Counted from the stretch's first letter, positions 34,674 to 43,135 are shown. The stretch: DNA of 64,000 bases from Pseudomonas khavaziana (GCF_019145205.1 NZ_JAHSTT010000016.1:1-64000); one strand, 5' to 3'. Made by a program: numbers and translations. The notes: a model not told the origin generated them from the letters alone.

Positions 34674-35561
34674 TCAGCCCCTCTGCCGCAGAACTTGCAT
34701 CAGCTGTCCAACAACAATGGCTTCGACGGCACCTTCGCTGGCGCCCGCCTCAAAAGCAGCGCAACAAGCCGATGCGTTACCGTCGCAGATACGGTAGACA
34801 GCAATGACATTGTCCGGCCCGCAGCCTGTGTGCCCGCATAGGGAATATCCGCCTTCAATCGTTCCCTGCATCATGCCAAGGCCATATCCCGGCGTGATCC
34901 ATGGGCGCCCGGGAATCGGGCCGCCCAATGTTCGTGCGCTCTGCATTTCCTCAAGCAAGTCCGTGGAGAGTAGGTCTGCACAAAAGAGTCGATCCAGAAA
35001 TAACGCTGCTTGCGAAATGTGGCCGATCAACAAGCCGTGGTAAACCCAGGCGGGATCATAATTTGATGCGCTTCCAAGGTGGGTCGTTTGCAAATCTGCT
35101 GGCGTTTTTGCAAAGCGAACGCTCGATAAGCCCAGCGGAGAAAGTGTGCGTTGAATTACCGCTTCATCAAGTTTCAGATCAGTCAGCCGTTCGATTAGCC
35201 TGCCGACAAGCAGGTAGCCAACATTCGAGTAACGCCAACCTTGTCCGGGACTGTATCGGAGTCGAGCACCGTCAAGGCGTTGCATCATTTCATCGGCCGG
35301 CCAGGCGGGCTCACTGTTTTCAACGGCGCAGTGATACTCCGCAAGTTCTGCGTAATCAGCCAGACCGGCCTCATGCCGCAGTAACTGGCGTAGCGTAAAA
35401 GGCTGATCAAGAACGGGGTCGTCCAATCCGACCAGCCCGTCACGCACCAACGATAGGGCCGTAGCAGCCAAGACCGTTTTCGTGAAACTCCACCATGGGA
35501 CCATCAGTTCTGAGCGATCAGCCGCTTGTAGCTGACCATTTGAAACGAGTGAACTGAACAT
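34674..35561 (-). CDS. Serine hydrolase, class C beta-lactamase/transpeptidase-like
   Basis: About 295 residues. Catalytic SxxK is SFTK near residue 23, followed by the tyrosine motif YSN (WRYSNVGYLLVGRLIE) near 115 and an HTG box (LCGHTGCG) near 245, the three motifs of the beta-lactamase/DD-peptidase superfamily. It has no signal peptide from the chosen ATG at 35561, which has CCAAGGAAG before it; a longer in-frame start adds 29 residues without family similarity. It is more likely an esterase or peptidase than an antibiotic-resistance enzyme. It lies between the inverted IS copies. Confidence 0.82.
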   Translation of the reverse strand: MFSSLVSNGQLQAADRSELMVPWWSFTKTVLAATALSLVRDGLVGLDDPVLDQPFTLRQLLRHEAGLADYAELAEYHCAVENSEPAWPADEMMQRLDGARLRYSPGQGWRYSNVGYLLVGRLIERLTDLKLDEAVIQRTLSPLGLSSVRFAKTPADLQTTHLGSASNYDPAWVYHGLLIGHISQAALFLDRLFCADLLSTDLLEEMQSARTLGGPIPGRPWITPGYGLGMMQGTIEGGYSLCGHTGCGPDNVIAVYRICDGNASACCAAFEAGASEGAVEAIVVGQLMQVLRQRG

Positions 35562-35672
35562 TGGCTTCCTTGGAGTCTTAAGCGGATCGCAAGCTTGACA
35601 AGATACCTCAACCATTCCTCTTCGCGCACGCAAGGTCAGCCGTTGCACTGTCCTGAACGACTGCTCTTGGCC

Positions 35673-37327
35673 CAGAGTGTGTAAAAACGCTTTCGTATAT
35701 CGAATGCGTCATTCAGGCGTTCCTGGGCGATGCAATTGTCCAAGCGTTTTCCGTGATAAGCATTAATGACCTTCCAAAGCGGTTATGTAGCGGTTGAGCG
35801 CCTTCTGGGGCAGAGAAAACCGAGACTTTACACCGCCATCGCCTTCAGCAAGCTTGCTGTACCAATAATGCTCATAACTCGCTTCATGTTGTAGGCGAGT
35901 ACATTCAGACTCATCTCAGCGCTTACCCCAACCAGCTTGCGCGTCAGGAAATGCGTTGAGCCCATCCATTGTTTGAGCGTCCCGAAGGGATGCTCAACTG
36001 TCCTTTTTCGGATTCGCATCATGTCCGGCGCATCATTCAACCGACGCTGCATTTCCTCGAGCACCGTTTCATGTTCCCAGCGCCTTACTCGACGATTTTT
36101 GCTCGGCGTGCACTGCGTTTTCAGCGTGCAACCCTGGCATTTCGAACTCCAATAACAGTGCATATTCATGCCTTTCTCAATACTGGAGAAGCGCCAAGGC
36201 AGCGCCTCTCCAGCCGGGCAGATGTATTCGTTTTTCGTCGCGTCATAAACGAACGCATCTTTGTTGAATCGACCATCTGCCTTGGCGCTTGAAGTCATCG
36301 GCTTTGGCACGTAGGCAGTGATGTCCGCGTCGTGACAGGCAAGGATTTCTTCACTCTTGAAGTAACCTCGGTCAGCTACCACCGCCAGCGTTTCGGACGC
36401 CATGGCATCGCGAGCCTGCTTCGCCATCGAGCTGAGTTGATCTCGGTCGGAACCGAAGTTGGTGACCTCATGAGCAACGATCAAATGGTTCTGGGTGTCG
36501 ACCGCTGTTTGCACGTTGTAGCCGACAATTCCCGCGCCGCGCGTCATCATGGAGCGGGCGTCTGGATCGGTCAGTGAGACCTGTTTATCCGGCGATTCGT
36601 TGAGCCGGATTTCGATCGCTTTAAGCTCTTTCATTTGCGTCTTCAGCTTGGCAATTTTCTCCTCCAGCCGCACGGCGCTGGGCTCGGAGGCTGTTGGCTC
36701 TTGCCGATCGGCAGCATCGAGTGCTGTCAGGTAACGGTTGATGCTCGATTCAATTTCTTCCATTCGCCGCTTCAGTTTGGCGCTGGTGAAATTGCGGTCG
36801 CGGTTGTTGACTGCTTTGAATTTACTGCCATCGATGGCGACCAGATTTTCTCCGAAAAGTCCCAACTGCTGACAGAGCACAACGAACTGGCGACAGACGC
36901 CTCGAATGGCCTTGCTGTTGTCTTTTCGGAAGTTGGCGATGGTCTTGAAATCCGGCATCAAACGCCCGGTCAACCACATCAGCTCGACGTTTCGTTGAGC
37001 TTCTCGCTCCAGGCGTCGGCTCGACTGGATGCGGTTGAGATAGCCGTAGATGTATATCTTCAACAGGATCGCGGGGTGGTAAGCGGGACGGCCTGTGTCA
37101 GCCGGAATAGCACCGTCAAAACCCAAGGAAACCAGGTTGAGTTCGTCGACAAAAACGTCGACTACGCGCACCGGATTGGTATCGCTGACGTAGTCGTCGA
37201 GGCTCTCGGGAAGTAAGGTGCCTTGGCCTCGATGTTCACCTTGGATAAAGCGCTTCATGGGCGATCCCTGCGATGAAATCCTCAGAAATCATAGCAAGGG
37301 TTCGCGAAGGTGTTTTTACACACTCTG
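35673..37327 (-). mobile_element. IS1182-family insertion sequence, copy 2 (1655 bp)
   Basis: Same length and ends as copy 1 but inverted. Flanked by the 4-base duplication GGCC at 35669-35672 and 37328-37331. The insertion is inside the 3' end of the VOC gene: three codons and the stop of that gene now come from the IS end, and its former last codons lie beyond the far side of the element. Confidence 0.9.
35828..37258 (-). CDS. IS1182-family transposase (copy 2)
   Basis: 476 residues, identical in sequence to the transposase of copy 1 (same DUF772-type N-terminus, DDE core and RTVEHPFGTLKQWMG near the C-terminus), on the opposite strand. Both genes lie 69 bases inside the outer end of their element, with their promoter presumably in the same end segment. 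Confidence 0.92.
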   Translation of the reverse strand: MKRFIQGEHRGQGTLLPESLDDYVSDTNPVRVVDVFVDELNLVSLGFDGAIPADTGRPAYHPAILLKIYIYGYLNRIQSSRRLEREAQRNVELMWLTGRLMPDFKTIANFRKDNSKAIRGVCRQFVVLCQQLGLFGENLVAIDGSKFKAVNNRDRNFTSAKLKRRMEEIESSINRYLTALDAADRQEPTASEPSAVRLEEKIAKLKTQMKELKAIEIRLNESPDKQVSLTDPDARSMMTRGAGIVGYNVQTAVDTQNHLIVAHEVTNFGSDRDQLSSMAKQARDAMASETLAVVADRGYFKSEEILACHDADITAYVPKPMTSSAKADGRFNKDAFVYDATKNEYICPAGEALPWRFSSIEKGMNMHCYWSSKCQGCTLKTQCTPSKNRRVRRWEHETVLEEMQRRLNDAPDMMRIRKRTVEHPFGTLKQWMGSTHFLTRKLVGVSAEMSLNVLAYNMKRVMSIIGTASLLKAMAV

Positions 37328-37786
37328 GGCCGATAGCTGACGCTCACTAAGACCATTTTCGACCAACAGCGGACGCTCGCCCAACCGCTCTACCAACCTC
37401 ACGAGATAACCGTCGGCATCCTGGACGATGAATTCTCGCTGGCCTACTTCTACATTTTCAGCCCGATACCAAGTGTCTTTGCATTCTCGATAGAGTGAAA
37501 CACCAGCCTGATCAAGTTTTTGGATGATGGGGGCGACAGCTTCAACATCAATCTGTAGGTTCATGCCTCTTCCAAACGGCCTGGCTAACGGCGCCGTCAG
37601 CCATTGACCCGCTTGCGGATCAATCTGCTCAAGCATCACTTGAGCCCCATTCAAATCAAGGTATGCAAACCCATCTTCCGGACGTTGATAAGCTACTTTG
37701 AACCCCAGGCAAGAAACCCAAAAAGCCAAGCTGCCCTGCAGGTTGGTGACCATTAACTCCGGCACCAGTTTGTTGCGTTCGAACAT
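37316..37786 (-). CDS. VOC / bleomycin-resistance-type protein, 3' end altered by IS
   Basis: About 156 residues: MFERNKLVPELMVTNLQGSL, FKVAYQRPEDGFAYLDLNGA, QVMLEQIDP, LYRECKDTWYR, REFIVQDADGYLVRLVE. This is the two-domain-swapped VOC fold of bleomycin-binding-like proteins. The core is complete, but the last three codons and stop (QSV) are inside the IS1182 end. Without the IS the frame would continue KSSRSGQCNG before a stop now at about 35640. The altered tail is beyond the fold, so the protein is probably functional. Confidence 0.85.
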   Translation of the reverse strand: MFERNKLVPELMVTNLQGSLAFWVSCLGFKVAYQRPEDGFAYLDLNGAQVMLEQIDPQAGQWLTAPLARPFGRGMNLQIDVEAVAPIIQKLDQAGVSLYRECKDTWYRAENVEVGQREFIVQDADGYLVRLVERLGERPLLVENGLSERQLSAQSV

Positions 37787-37860
37787 GAGATGACTTCCAT
37801 TTCACAAGGCCCATTTTTGCAGGCGGACAGGTTTCAGTATTTAACCAATGCGCCGCGTTT

Positions 37861-37958
37861 CAAATGTGGGAGGGGGCTTGCTCCCGATAGCGGTGGGTCA
37901 GCCAACATCAATGTTTGCTGGGCTGACGTCTTCGCGGGCAAGCCCCCTCCCACATTTG
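37861..37958. repeat. REP pair with 20-bp perfect inverted arms
   Basis: CAAATGTGGGAGGGGGCTTG at 37861-37880 is exactly complementary to CAAGCCCCCTCCCACATTTG at 37939-37958. Between them lie CGATAGCGGTGGGTCAGC and CTGACGTCTTCGCGGG. A degenerate third element follows near 37985-38025, next to the TetR gene end. Confidence 0.85.
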
Positions 37959-38021
37959 GATCGTAGAAGATCAGTTAGATAGCGGTCGGCTGTCAGGCTC
38001 CAGGAGAGCAAGCTTACTCCC

Positions 38022-38609
38022 CTATCGCAGCAGCCCCGATAGCAAAATACGAAAGCTGGCGATCGCTTGCGTCGACGCCAAATGTGGATCAGCCGCACTG
38101 GCAATCCACAAAGACGCATTCAACGCAGCGCCGTTGACCAGATAGGCAGTCGCCTGTGCATCCACGGGTTTGATGACGTTGTGATCGATCAACACCTGAA
38201 TGCTGTGCATCGTGCTGGCAAGGCACGCGCTTTGGCTGGCGGCCCGCGCCGGATCGCCAAGAACCGCAGGGCCATCCAGCAGCACGATACGTTGTATTTC
38301 CGGTTCAAGCGCCAGCTTGATCCACTCGACGCACTCCTCAACGAAACCTTCCCACGGCGTATCCGCTGTTTCCACGACTGCACGTAGGCGCGCCGAGGAT
38401 TCTTCGTCTATCTGGGCAATCACGGCTTCCAGCAGGCCTTTCTTGCCACCGAAGTGGTGATAGAGCGCGCCGCGTGTCAGTTCGGCATCCGCGGTCAGAT
38501 CCTCCATGGCAGTTTCGGCGTAGCCCTTCTCTGCAAAAGCTTTACGGCCTGCCGCGATCAATTTGCTGCGCGTTGACGCAATCATATCTGCACGTTTTTG
38601 TCGCGCCAT
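38022..38609 (-). CDS. TetR family transcriptional regulator
   Basis: About 195 residues. The N-terminal helix-turn-helix is clear: LIAAGRKAFAEKGYAETAME, DLTADAELTRGALYHHFGGK, KGLLEAVI. The ligand-binding domain contains IVLLDGPAVLGDPARAASQ, seen in a common Pseudomonas TetR subgroup. It is divergent from an MDR oxidoreductase gene, with a perfect palindrome between them that is its likely operator. Inducer unknown, possibly an electrophile or quinone given the partner. Confidence 0.9.
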   Translation of the reverse strand: MARQKRADMIASTRSKLIAAGRKAFAEKGYAETAMEDLTADAELTRGALYHHFGGKKGLLEAVIAQIDEESSARLRAVVETADTPWEGFVEECVEWIKLALEPEIQRIVLLDGPAVLGDPARAASQSACLASTMHSIQVLIDHNVIKPVDAQATAYLVNGAALNASLWIASAADPHLASTQAIASFRILLSGLLR

Positions 38610-38669
38610 CAGGCTCTCCTCACTAGATCATGAATGCATTGACATGCAGGACGTATGTTAATACATTAA

Positions 38670-38690
38670 TCGCATACATTTTGTATGCGA
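38670..38690. promoter_or_regulatory. TetR-type operator
   Basis: TCGCATACATTTTGTATGCG followed by A is a perfect inverted repeat with 9-bp arms (TCGCATACA / TGTATGCGA) and a 3-base spacer, placed between the divergent TetR and oxidoreductase starts. A related half (ACGTATGTTAATACATTA) lies just upstream at 38651-38668. Size and position fit a TetR dimer site controlling both promoters. Confidence 0.75.
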
Positions 38691-38744
38691 GTGCGACAGC
38701 AGCTGCCTGCCGCATCATTTGCTCAACCTAAGCGCGAGAATGTC

Positions 38745-39776
38745 ATGACAAAACTATCGAATCAGCAGGTTGTATTGGCGGCGCGTCCAGATGGAGATTT
38801 GAAGCCATCCGACCTTCGTCTTGAGGATGTAGCAGTACCGATACCTGGCGAGCGCGAAGTTCTGCTGGAAACCATTTACCTCTCGATTGACCCCTATATG
38901 CGCTGGTGGATGAGGGCTGAAAAGTCCTACAACGATCCTATCGAGATCGACCAGGTCATCGTCGGTGCTACGGTGTCCCGTGTGAGAGAGTCCCATCACC
39001 CAGATTGGCAAGTGGGTGCTTGGGTATTGGCTTTTTCCGGATGGAAACGCTTTGCCGTTTCAGACGGCAGCGACCTGCGTCGACTTGATCCAGACCTGGC
39101 GCCGCCTTCCACCGCACTGGGCGTGCTTGGAATGACTGGTTTCACTGCCTATGCGGGCTTGCGTAACATTGGCAAGCCCAAGCCGGGCGAAACCGTAGTG
39201 GTTGCGGCTGCCAGCGGCGCGGTCGGCTCTATGGTCGGACAAATCGCCCGCCTGCGTGGTGCACGAGCGGTAGGCATCACTACCGGGGCGCAGAAGCTCT
39301 CTTACGTGAAGGACGAGCTGCATTTCGATGCAGTGGCCGATTACAACGCGCCAGACTTCGCGGAGCAACTGGCCAAAGCCTGCCCGGACGGGATTGACGT
39401 CTACTTTGAAAGTGTCGGCGGAAAAATCTGGGATGCCGTGCTGCCGCTCTTGAATACTTACGCTCGCGTACCTGTGTGCGGGGTTATTTCTCAATACGAG
39501 AAACCGTCCGGTGCCCAGGAAAACACCGATCGCCTCTCCAATACGATGGCGCAGATTATGGGCAAGAGCCTGACCCTGCGTGGTTTCATCCAGACGGAAT
39601 ATGCGCAAGAGCAGCTAGCTGACTTTCTTGAGGAAGCGGGCCAGTGGATCGCCGATGGAAAATTGAGTTATCGCGAACAGATTACCCATGGGTTGCATAC
39701 CGCACCGCAAGCTTTGATCGACCAACTCAAGGGACGTAACTTTGGCAAGACGATTGTCCAGGTGAGTGAGGCATAA
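38745..39776 (+). CDS. NADP-dependent MDR oxidoreductase (CurA / leukotriene B4 dehydrogenase type)
   Basis: About 343 residues of the medium-chain reductase family: LSIDPYMRWWMRAEKSYNDP, LGMTGFTAYAGLRNIGKPKP, nucleotide-binding VAAASGAVGSMVGQIARLRG, and YFESVGGKIWDAVLPLLNTY. No zinc ligands are seen, as in the CurA/YncB/PTGR group, which reduces alpha,beta-unsaturated ketones with NADPH. The ATG at 38745 (MTKLSNQQVVLAARPDG) matches the family start; the earlier in-frame ATG lies inside the operator. Probably repressed by the divergent TetR protein. Confidence 0.9.
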   Translation: MTKLSNQQVVLAARPDGDLKPSDLRLEDVAVPIPGEREVLLETIYLSIDPYMRWWMRAEKSYNDPIEIDQVIVGATVSRVRESHHPDWQVGAWVLAFSGWKRFAVSDGSDLRRLDPDLAPPSTALGVLGMTGFTAYAGLRNIGKPKPGETVVVAAASGAVGSMVGQIARLRGARAVGITTGAQKLSYVKDELHFDAVADYNAPDFAEQLAKACPDGIDVYFESVGGKIWDAVLPLLNTYARVPVCGVISQYEKPSGAQENTDRLSNTMAQIMGKSLTLRGFIQTEYAQEQLADFLEEAGQWIADGKLSYREQITHGLHTAPQALIDQLKGRNFGKTIVQVSEA

Positions 39777-39833
39777 ACCGGTGTAGCTGGAACCCTGCCC
39801 GTTAAAACGAGCTCATACCAGGATAGGGGTGTT

Positions 39834-40280
39834 ATGAAACGATTTGAGATTCAACAGATCGCGCAGCTTCCACCACAGATCCTGGCGTTGGAAAAGGAGG
39901 CCGTTGGTGAAGGTTTCAGGTTCCTCACCCGTCTGGTTACCGAGTGGCACTCTGGAGCAAACCGCTTTGATGCCCCCGGCGAGTGCCTGATGGCGGCCTA
40001 TTTGAACCAGCAACTGATAGGTATTGGAGGTCTGTCAGTTGATCCATATCCTGGAAATAATGCGGCTAGACTGCGACGGGTATACGTCGCCGCTTCGTCA
40101 AGGGGGCAACATGTGGGGCAGACGCTAGTAAAGGCGCTGGTTGCACGTGCCGCGCTCAGGTTTCAGATCGTGCGTCTTTTCACTGATACGCCTGAAGGGA
40201 ACGCGTTTTATACGCACTGTGGTTTCAAGCGAACAGATGATGCCCACGCCACCCATATCATGCTGCTTGCGGACACCTGA
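39834..40280 (+). CDS. GNAT family N-acetyltransferase
   Basis: About 148 residues. GECLMAAYLNQQLIGIGGLS, RLRRVYVAASSRGQHVGQTL and RLFTDTPEGNAFYTHCGF are the strand beta4, the acetyl-CoA loop (here RGQHVG) and the C-terminal strand of the GNAT fold. AGGATAGGGGTGTT precedes the ATG. Substrate unknown. It follows the oxidoreductase by 57 bases and may share its transcript. Confidence 0.85.
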   Translation: MKRFEIQQIAQLPPQILALEKEAVGEGFRFLTRLVTEWHSGANRFDAPGECLMAAYLNQQLIGIGGLSVDPYPGNNAARLRRVYVAASSRGQHVGQTLVKALVARAALRFQIVRLFTDTPEGNAFYTHCGFKRTDDAHATHIMLLADT

Positions 40281-40393
40281 GTCTTGAACCCTTGACGTCA
40301 CCGTCCATTGACGCAGTTGAACCGCGCACGCCGGGAACGAGCGACTGTGCCTGGAAGTCTACCTGTATCTAATCATGGGTAAGGTACAGGGCA

Positions 40394-40729
40394 ATGGACA
40401 AGGCAATCACCGTGGATCAACTGGCTACCACTGACCTTGGATCCATCAACGAGATATGGCTCGGCGGCACGCATACCCAGCTATGCCTATGGCGTGGCGA
40501 ACAAGTGTTCACCCACGAAATGCTCAGCGAGGGCACCCACGATCAGAATGTGCGACGCCTGTGTTTGCAGTTGGTCAACCCCGACGATCAGGCCGCAGTG
40601 GCCAGCGTGGAGTTGATCGCGCGGGAACGGCTGGAAAAGATGGGGAAGAAGGGCGAGTTTTATCCGGCTGATGAGGTGGACACCCGAACTGGCGACGCGG
40701 TCGCTACCACGCCTCGCAGAACGTGGTAA
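40394..40729 (+). CDS. Hypothetical protein, 111 aa
   Basis: A hydrophilic protein with SINEIWLGGTHTQLCLWRGE near the N-terminus and a helical AAVASVELIARERLEKMGKK segment. I do not recognise a family. The ribosome binding site before the ATG is weak (GGTACAGGGCA). Codon use looks like the surrounding Pseudomonas genes, so a real gene is likely. The 113 bases before it carry nothing evident. Confidence 0.5.
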   Translation: MDKAITVDQLATTDLGSINEIWLGGTHTQLCLWRGEQVFTHEMLSEGTHDQNVRRLCLQLVNPDDQAAVASVELIARERLEKMGKKGEFYPADEVDTRTGDAVATTPRRTW

Positions 40730-40753
40730 TACAGCTCTTGCAGGGCCAGCGGG

Positions 40754-40781
40754 CTGCTCTTGTCCGATTGCTGCAAGTCAC
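40754..40781. repeat. Unoccupied copy of the short sequence targeted by IS1182
   Basis: CTGCTCTTGTCCGATTGCTG CAAGTCAC resembles the sequence at the copy 2 insertion point once the IS is removed (CTGCTCTTGGCCGATAGCTG ACGCTCAC) and the one at copy 1 (TTTCTGGTCGATTGCTGCCT). It lies just after the 111-aa gene. Confidence 0.5.
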
Positions 40782-40822
40782 TGAGCGCAGCAACCGGCCA
40801 AAAGCGGTCATTTGGCGATATC

Positions 40823-41482
40823 TCAGGATTTAGAACAGAGATTATTCAAAAGAGGGGTGGAAACTTGGTTGGGTATTGCATTAATCGAGTCAATAACGGA
40901 ACTCGAACCCGATGTCGCGAGTACCAATTTCGGGTATGTGATAGCCATCGCACAAAAGAAAATAAACGCTACAATTAAAAAGGTCACAAGCCAAGCAGTC
41001 TTATCTAAAACTTTAGATTTTGGTTTTGCCTCCATTGTTTTATACAGCCATATAAAATTGTATCCGGCGAGCATGATAATTAACACTAATGCGGCCCAGG
41101 TAAAAGCCACCACAAAAAATCGCTGATCATAGGTTAACGCCGCCATTGCTTGCATTATTGGAAGCGCCACGAGCATAGCAAGGCATAACGCCAAGTTTTT
41201 AAGACCGTCAAAAAGAGTTTTAATGTCAACGATAAATGGCTTGCTGAAGAATGGCTCTACCTTGCGTATTAAGAGGTCTTTTTTGATGATCATAAAGTCT
41301 GTGTTATTAACTTTGTTGACCTTTTCTCCCGTATCTAAAAAATATGTTTTTTGCGAGGTGATAACCGTCTGCTCGCCAAGGCCTCTTGGCTCTTTAGTTT
41401 CCTTGGTTTTTTCAATGACGATGTAAGTTTCTTTTGATTTGGTTTTGGCTTTAAAGCGGTCGGTCTCAATAGCAGCTGTCAT
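40823..41482 (-). CDS. Hypothetical membrane protein
   Basis: About 219 residues. The first half is charged and cytoplasmic-looking (KAKTKSKETYIVIEKTKETK, KVNKVNNTDFMIIKKDLLIR); then come about four hydrophobic segments (LALCLAMLVALPIMQAMAAL, FFVVAFTWAALVLIIMLAGY, TAWLVTFLIVAFIFFCAMAI). AT-rich compared with neighbours and with no family I know. The ATG at 41482 is preferred; an earlier ATG adds 17 residues without a better ribosome binding site. Confidence 0.6.
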   Translation of the reverse strand: MTAAIETDRFKAKTKSKETYIVIEKTKETKEPRGLGEQTVITSQKTYFLDTGEKVNKVNNTDFMIIKKDLLIRKVEPFFSKPFIVDIKTLFDGLKNLALCLAMLVALPIMQAMAALTYDQRFFVVAFTWAALVLIIMLAGYNFIWLYKTMEAKPKSKVLDKTAWLVTFLIVAFIFFCAMAITYPKLVLATSGSSSVIDSINAIPNQVSTPLLNNLCSKS

Positions 41483-41584
41483 TTTGGTCTTCGCGTGTTG
41501 GGTATTAAGATGATGTCGAATTGATATTATCAATGTCTAGGCTCTTATTTCCATATCCGCATGATCTATTTTTTGATTCAGGCC

Positions 41585-41800
41585 CCACGGAAGTGAAGTT
41601 CAAACGCGGCTGCGACCTGACTTGACGGGTACATGCCAATTACCAGCAAAGCGTGGGCAATCTGGCGAATGGCGGTATCGATATCGTGTGCTACAACTTC
41701 ATGCCGGCGATGGATTGGACTCGTACTGACCTTGCCTGGTGTCTGGTTGATGGCGGTTGGGCGCTGCGTTTCGATCTAATCGCGTTTGCTGCTGCGCACC
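41585..41800 (+). pseudogene. uxuA: Mannonate dehydratase (uxuA) fragment
   Basis: YQQSVGNLANGGIDIVCYNF followed by MPAMDWTRTDLAW and GWALRFDLIAFAA matches the region of UxuA that carries the conserved VCYNFMPVLDWTRTDL segment. Upstream FKRGCDLT is consistent with the same protein but is interrupted by a TGA at 41623. Nothing of the remaining 300 or so residues is present. The gap 41534-41900 otherwise holds no gene. Confidence 0.75.
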
Positions 41801-41899
41801 TCAGCCAGCCGCTTGATTGCAGCGTTGCAGCAGGATGAAGGGGTAATTCGATTGTGTTTCTATCCGACGCCTGTATTTGCAGTGGGTTGACGCTGGCGC

Positions 41900-42466
41900 T
41901 CAAGCCCTGCGCGCCGTCAACAACACCGTCGCCGCCGCCGACAACAACCCCGCACAGCAACGATTGAAGAGGCGCTTGCCACGTGGCTCGGCAAACCAGC
42001 GGCGCATATGCAGGCCCATATAGGCGTAGGCGCTGATGGCGACCCATTCCAGCGCCAGGAACATCGCGCCCAGCAGGGCGAATTGCGTGGTGATAGGTTG
42101 GCCTGGCACCACGAACTGGGGGAGGAAGGCGGTGAAGATCAAGATAGCCTTGGGGTTGCCCGCCGCCACCAGGAACTCCTGTCGCGCCAAGGCCAATAAG
42201 CCGACTTTGTTGGTGGCCGTTTGCGTCTGTGCCTGTGGGTCCGCACGCCATAGCTGATAGGCCAGGTAAAGCAGATACGCCGCGCCGAGAATCTTGATTG
42301 CGTAGAACAACAATTCCGACGTCTGCAGCACCACCGCCAACCCTGCAGCGGCGAGGGCGATCATGCCGGTGAAGGCCAGCAAGCGGCCGAGACCGGCCAG
42401 GCAGGAGGTGCGAAAGCCGTAGCTAGTGGCGTTGCTCACCGACAGCAGGTTATTGGGGCCGGGCGC
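41900..42466 (-). pseudogene. LysE/RhtB-family exporter lacking its N-terminus
   Basis: From APGPNNLLSVSNATSYGFR onward the frame is a good LysE/RhtB translocator (LGAAYLLYLAYQLWRADPQA, AAGNPKAILIFTAFLPQFVV, SAYAYMGLHMRRWF). About 20-25 residues, the first membrane helix, are missing before the PGPNN motif. The open frame continues upstream but as unrelated sequence antisense to the next gene. I infer a 5' deletion shared with the divergent reductase-like gene. Confidence 0.75.
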
Positions 42467-42475
42467 CCCGATGGG

Positions 42476-43048
42476 GTGGAAGGACTGTCCAGAGAGGTCC
42501 GCCTCAAGCCGGGACAATCTTTGGTTTCCCTGGTCGCCGGCATGAAGCTGGAGGACCTGGCGCGCAGCTTCCCACAGGCGCAGCCAATGCGGGCGATGCT
42601 GTCCTATGCCGCGCAGATCAACCAATCGACAGTGGTGGTGACGCCAGCGGGGCAGGCCCATGAGGCGTTGTTAGCCACCCTGGGGAGGTTGATCGTGCTG
42701 GATCAGGAAGACGCCTTCGAACTGGCCACCGTCGCGGCCTGCATGAACGGTTGGTTCTATTTCTTTCTCAATGATCTCCAGCAGTGGTTTACCGATAAAG
42801 GACTGAGTCCGGAGCATGCCCGGCAATTGGTGATGGGCAATATCCAGGACTGCCTGGCCAGCGCCGGTCACCAGCCCCAGGCGCGCATGGACACCTTGGG
42901 CAATGCCATCGCGACACCGGGCACCTTCACGGCGGCCGGGCTCGAAGTGCTGCGCGACAAAGGCGCGCCGCAGGCGTGGGCAGCGGCATGTGATGAGGTG
43001 CTGGAGCGCTTGCAGAAAACGTCGCAGGGGCACTCCGGCGATCAATAA
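42476..43048 (+). pseudogene. Pyrroline-5-carboxylate reductase-like protein, N-terminally truncated
   Basis: From VRLKPGQSLVSLVAGMKLED on, the frame matches the C-terminal part of a ProC-family protein: LSYAAQINQSTVVVTPAGQA, LDQEDAFELATVAACMNGWF and IATPGTFTAAGLEVLRDKGA, the dimerisation domain. The N-terminal NAD(P)-binding Rossmann region of about 80 residues is gone; at the GTG at 42476 the sequence runs straight into the LysE remnant on the other strand. A truncated polypeptide of 190 residues is possible but would lack the cofactor site. Confidence 0.75.
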
Positions 43049-43135
43049 CCCTCAAGTTCTTAACAAAGGTTTACACCACTGGTTGCGCTGATTCGGTATG
43101 TTTTTCAGCCACTTGCGTAACCGGGTAGTGCCTCG

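Noticed and set aside
36635..37216. 193-codon frame antisense to the IS1182 transposase
   Set aside because: Appears identically in both IS copies as a shadow of the transposase gene; no motifs.
30729..37327. Composite transposon formed by the two IS1182 copies
   Set aside because: The outer ends could in principle mobilise the 3.3 kb between them, but each copy has its own matched 4-base duplication (GGTC and GGCC), which shows two independent insertions rather than one composite event.
41653..41838. 61-codon frame as an intact small gene
   Set aside because: Its sequence is an internal piece of mannonate dehydratase, with a stop just upstream in the same frame, so it is a remnant.
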